Below the pieces are notes generated by a model. It saw nothing but the letters and a program-made list of their open reading frames with translations, ran no database searches and was not told where the DNA came from. This document shows positions 61,676 through 64,000 of a DNA stretch of 64,000 nt, piece by piece. The position numbers were made by a program, and so were the translations under genes. The stretch spans positions 2,170,001 to 2,234,000 of the forward strand of contig OZ220717.1 in NCBI GenBank assembly GCA_965116625.1. The letters are read 5' to 3'. The stretch comes from VXNE01 sp965116625 (GTDB lineage: Bacteria > Pseudomonadota > Gammaproteobacteria > Pseudomonadales > Azotimanducaceae). The number at the start of each line of letters is the position of its first letter. Position 1 is the stretch's first letter.

Positions 61676-63477
61676 CGCGGACGGTCTGGTTCCACCGCGA
61701 CTACCGGCGCCTGACCGGCGGCGAGGTCAAGCACGCGCACTACGTGGGGCACGTCCTGCGCCTGCCGGGGTTCGACGCGCGCGTCGCGTTCACCGGGGAT
61801 CTCGCGGACCCGGGCCTGGCGGCCGAGCGCGCCGGGCTCTGGCCCGGCGAGGCGGTTGTCGGTCGCTGGACGCCCGCGGCGGAGGACGTGCTGTTCGTTG
61901 CGGGCACCGACTGGCGCTACGCGGAGGCGGCCGGGTTCGGCGCGACGGACCACCCGCGCGTGAACCTGCTCCAGCACGTGCGCCACGCGGACCCCGGGAC
62001 GGAACTCTGGAGATACCTGGCGAATGCGGCGGTGCGCGTCTGCGTGAGCGGCGAGGTGGCCGACGCCGTGCGGGCGAGCGGGCGCGCGCGGGGGCCGGTG
62101 CTCGCGATCCCGAACGGCACGGAGCTGCCGCCGTGGGACTGGAGCGCGCCCGCGGCGGCCGCTGCCTGGGCGGCGCGGATGCGCGGGATCGCGGTCGTCG
62201 GCTACAAGCGCGCCGATCTCGCCGGCGCGCTCGCGGCGCGTCTCGGGAGCGCCGCGCCGTGGACGGCGCTGACGGCGTTCGTCGAACGCGGCACGTTCCT
62301 GCAGGTGCTGCGCGGGAGCCGCGTGGCGGTGTGTCTGCCGCGCGCCCGCGAGGGCTTCTACCTGCCGGCGCTGGAGGCGATGGCGTGCGGCTGCGTGACG
62401 GTGACGCTCGACTGCGTCGGCAACCGCGGGTTCTGCCGCGACGGGGAGAACTGCATCGTGGCGCCGCCGGACCCGGACGGGCTGACCGACGCCGTGCGGC
62501 GCGCCGTGCGGATGCCGGAAGCCGAGCGGGCGCGGCTGCTCGCCGCGGCGGCGGACACGGTGGCGGCGCACGCGCTGGACGCGGAGCGCGCGCGCTTCCA
62601 CGCGGTGCTCGCCGACGTCGACGCGCTCTGGGCGGAGGCGCGGCGGCCGGCCGCGACGGTCGGAAGTCCGCGCCCGGCGGACGCGCCCGAGCGCAACGGC
62701 GGCCCGGCCCCGGAACCCCGGGGAGCCACAGCGCCGGCGCCGCTGGTGGACTTCATGGTGATCGGCGCGCAGAAGTGCGGCACGACCGCGCTCGCGACGT
62801 TCCTCGCCGCGCACCCGGAGATCGGCATGGCGGCGCCGAAGGAGGCGCACCTGTTCGACGATCCGGACTACGGGCCGCACTGGACCCGCGGGCGCATCGA
62901 CGCCCGCTACGCGGCGTGCCTCCACCACTGCCCGGACGCGCGCCTGCGCGGCGAGGCGACGCCGGTGTACCTCTACTTCCCGGAGGTGGCCGCGGAGCTC
63001 GCGCGCTACAACCCGGACCTGAAGGCGGTCGTGCTGCTGCGCGACCCGGTCGAGCGCGCCGTCTCGCACTACCACATGCAGCGATCCCGCGGCGCCGAGC
63101 GGCGGCCGTTCTGGCTCGCGCTCCTGCTCGAGCCGCTGCTGCTGCGGTGCGACCGCGACCCGCGGCGCAAGGACTCGCCGACGCGCGAGCGCGCCTACCG
63201 CGCCCGCGGCCTCTATGCCCGGCAGCTCGCCAACCTGTACCGCCACGTCCCGCCGGAGCGCGTCCTCGTGGTGCGCCAGCGGGCACTGGCGGACGACCAC
63301 GACGCGACCCTGGTCCGCGTGTTCGCGTTCCTGGGCGTGGACCCCGCCGTCCGCGTGCCGCCGGCGCGGGTGTTCGCGGGCGGCCCGCGCCCGCGCCACC
63401 GGCTCGCGAAGGCGGTGCTGCGGCTGACATATCTGGCCGACGCCGCGCGCCTGCGCCGGCTCGGGGTGGGACCCTGA
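61672..63477 (+). CDS. Glycosyltransferase-sulfotransferase fusion
   Basis: 601 residues. Residues 1-330 are a GT4/GT1-like glycosyltransferase: RRLTGGEVKHAHYVGHVL near the start and ACLPRAREGFYLPALEAMACGCVTVTLDCVGNRGF (E...GxxALEA.ACG pattern). After a Pro/Ala linker, residues 355-601 are a sulfotransferase: VIGAQKCGTTALATFLAAHPEIGM (PAPS loop) and VVLLRDPVERAVSHYHMQRSRG. The ATG overlaps the previous gene (ATGA). One chain may add and then sulfate a sugar. Confidence 0.85.
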   Translation: MTRTVWFHRDYRRLTGGEVKHAHYVGHVLRLPGFDARVAFTGDLADPGLAAERAGLWPGEAVVGRWTPAAEDVLFVAGTDWRYAEAAGFGATDHPRVNLLQHVRHADPGTELWRYLANAAVRVCVSGEVADAVRASGRARGPVLAIPNGTELPPWDWSAPAAAAAWAARMRGIAVVGYKRADLAGALAARLGSAAPWTALTAFVERGTFLQVLRGSRVAVCLPRAREGFYLPALEAMACGCVTVTLDCVGNRGFCRDGENCIVAPPDPDGLTDAVRRAVRMPEAERARLLAAAADTVAAHALDAERARFHAVLADVDALWAEARRPAATVGSPRPADAPERNGGPAPEPRGATAPAPLVDFMVIGAQKCGTTALATFLAAHPEIGMAAPKEAHLFDDPDYGPHWTRGRIDARYAACLHHCPDARLRGEATPVYLYFPEVAAELARYNPDLKAVVLLRDPVERAVSHYHMQRSRGAERRPFWLALLLEPLLLRCDRDPRRKDSPTRERAYRARGLYARQLANLYRHVPPERVLVVRQRALADDHDATLVRVFAFLGVDPAVRVPPARVFAGGPRPRHRLAKAVLRLTYLADAARLRRLGVGP

Positions 63478-63554
63478 TGGGCCGCGACCCGGTGCGGTCG
63501 ACGCGGTCGGATGCAGGCCGGCCGCGACGGCCCGCTTGGCGGGAGGCGTGAGCG

Positions 63555-63845
63555 GTGTTCGGTCGGGAGACGTTCATGGCGTGCGTCGGTGACGACGCGC
63601 TGGCGCCGTTCCCCGAGGCGGGCGATTTCGTCTACGTCGACCCGGACGAGCCCGCGGTCGACGGCCGCCTCGTCGCCGTCTGGGAGGACGGTCCGGGCAG
63701 CGCGACGCTGGTCCGCCGATTAGCCGTCGAAGACGGGCGCCGCGTGCTGCGCGCGACGAACCCGGGCTGGCCTGAGGTCGCGATCGACCGCGACAACGAG
63801 ACCATGATCCGTGGGACGGTGGTGTTCGCGGGGCAGAAGGTCTAG
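63555..63845 (+). CDS. S24-fold protein without catalytic residues
   Basis: 96 residues aligned over FPEAGDFVYVDPDEP...VEDGRRVLRATNPGWPEVAI with the C-terminus of the 3305-3946 repressor. The catalytic Ser is Ala (GDDALAP versus GESMAP) and the Lys is Arg (VRRLAVEDG versus FKQLVVEDG), and there is no DNA-binding domain. It cannot self-cleave by the usual mechanism. It may be a fragment or a partner that caps an intact repressor. GTG start. Confidence 0.65.
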   Translation: MFGRETFMACVGDDALAPFPEAGDFVYVDPDEPAVDGRLVAVWEDGPGSATLVRRLAVEDGRRVLRATNPGWPEVAIDRDNETMIRGTVVFAGQKV

Positions 63846-63953
63846 CGCGAATGCGCTTCGAAGCGAACGCGGCGGCGCGCCGGTGGATGCGCCGATGGAC
63901 GGGAAGCGGCCGGCGGTGCTTGGGGGTGGTCGAGACGTGCGTGTGGTTCGGGC

Positions 63954-64000
63954 ATGAGGTGGCTGGTGTCGCTGGTGGCCGCGGCCGCCGGCGCGCTCGG
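63954..64000 (+). CDS. Start of a secreted protein, cut by the window edge
   Basis: ATG 63954 begins MRWLVSLVAAAAGAL, a typical signal-peptide start, and runs off the window. Nothing more can be said. Confidence 0.4.
   Translation, partial: MRWLVSLVAAAAGAL

Noticed and set aside
1..64000. CRISPR arrays, rRNA genes and tRNA attachment sites
   Set aside because: No regularly spaced direct repeats, no rRNA sequence and no convincing tRNA were seen on either strand.

Overview
The window is very GC-rich (roughly 70 percent by eye) and reads as a proteobacterial chromosome. About 50 kb belong to an integrative and conjugative element (ICE) of the PFGI-1 / TIGR037xx class, the G-type type IV secretion family; the other end of the ICE probably lies left of the window. 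The flanking adhesin, sulfotransferase and sensor genes fit a marine or host-associated proteobacterium, but no marker here fixes the class.

Layout. 0.2-4.3 kb is a control module: an integrase-domain gene, a sigma-region-4-like gene, an AlpA-type regulator, and a divergent S24 repressor / Cro-like pair. 4.3-19.3 kb is one rightward, tightly overlapping mating-pair operon: TIGR03759, TraD, TIGR03747, 03758, 03745, 03750, 03746, 03749, 03752, 03751 lipoprotein, TraC-like ATPase, 03756, 03755, a small membrane protein and TraG. 19.5-22.0 kb carries a RepB-type primase and a membrane-fused spermidine-synthase-like protein.

22.0-45.2 kb is a leftward array of accessory genes: DUF4326, 2OG-Fe(II) dioxygenase-like, toxin-antitoxin, Toprim primase, SLOG-like, NADAR, DUF3085, Strawberry-notch helicase/methyltransferase, ParB, ArdC antirestriction and several unknowns. 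A recombinase-in-trio (RIT) element at 27.2-30.7 kb has split one of these genes, a papain-like cysteine peptidase-like gene whose halves rejoin in frame. 45.5-49.6 kb holds a second rightward group: a relaxase homologue without its metal-binding residues, a TIGR03761 protein, a decayed resolvase and RadC.

Three regulatory layers stand out. (1) Nine long imperfect hairpins lie 56-65 bases upstream of nine start codons in the leftward array. Each has a -35/-10-like pair on the arm away from the gene (a -35-like box, 16-18 bases, then [TCG]AGG[CGT]T) and a mismatched opposite strand at the -10. This is the geometry expected of single-stranded-DNA promoters like F-plasmid Frpo/ssi, firing leftward while the top strand enters a recipient. 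(2) Three promoters (integrase, alpA, leftward gene at 22.8 kb) share the 10-mer AGCRCATGCT exactly 23 bases upstream of the -35. (3) Three structured 5' leaders resembling the radC RNA motif precede the 22.8 kb gene, the 45.7 kb operon and radC.

50.2-64 kb is different: a lower-GC two-gene membrane/OmpA-domain operon, an IS3-type remnant, a sensor kinase fused to a response regulator and winged helix, a 1.9-kaa SwmB-repeat secreted protein, a sulfotransferase, a glycosyltransferase-sulfotransferase fusion, and an S24-fold protein with both catalytic residues replaced. This part is probably host chromosome or other cargo.
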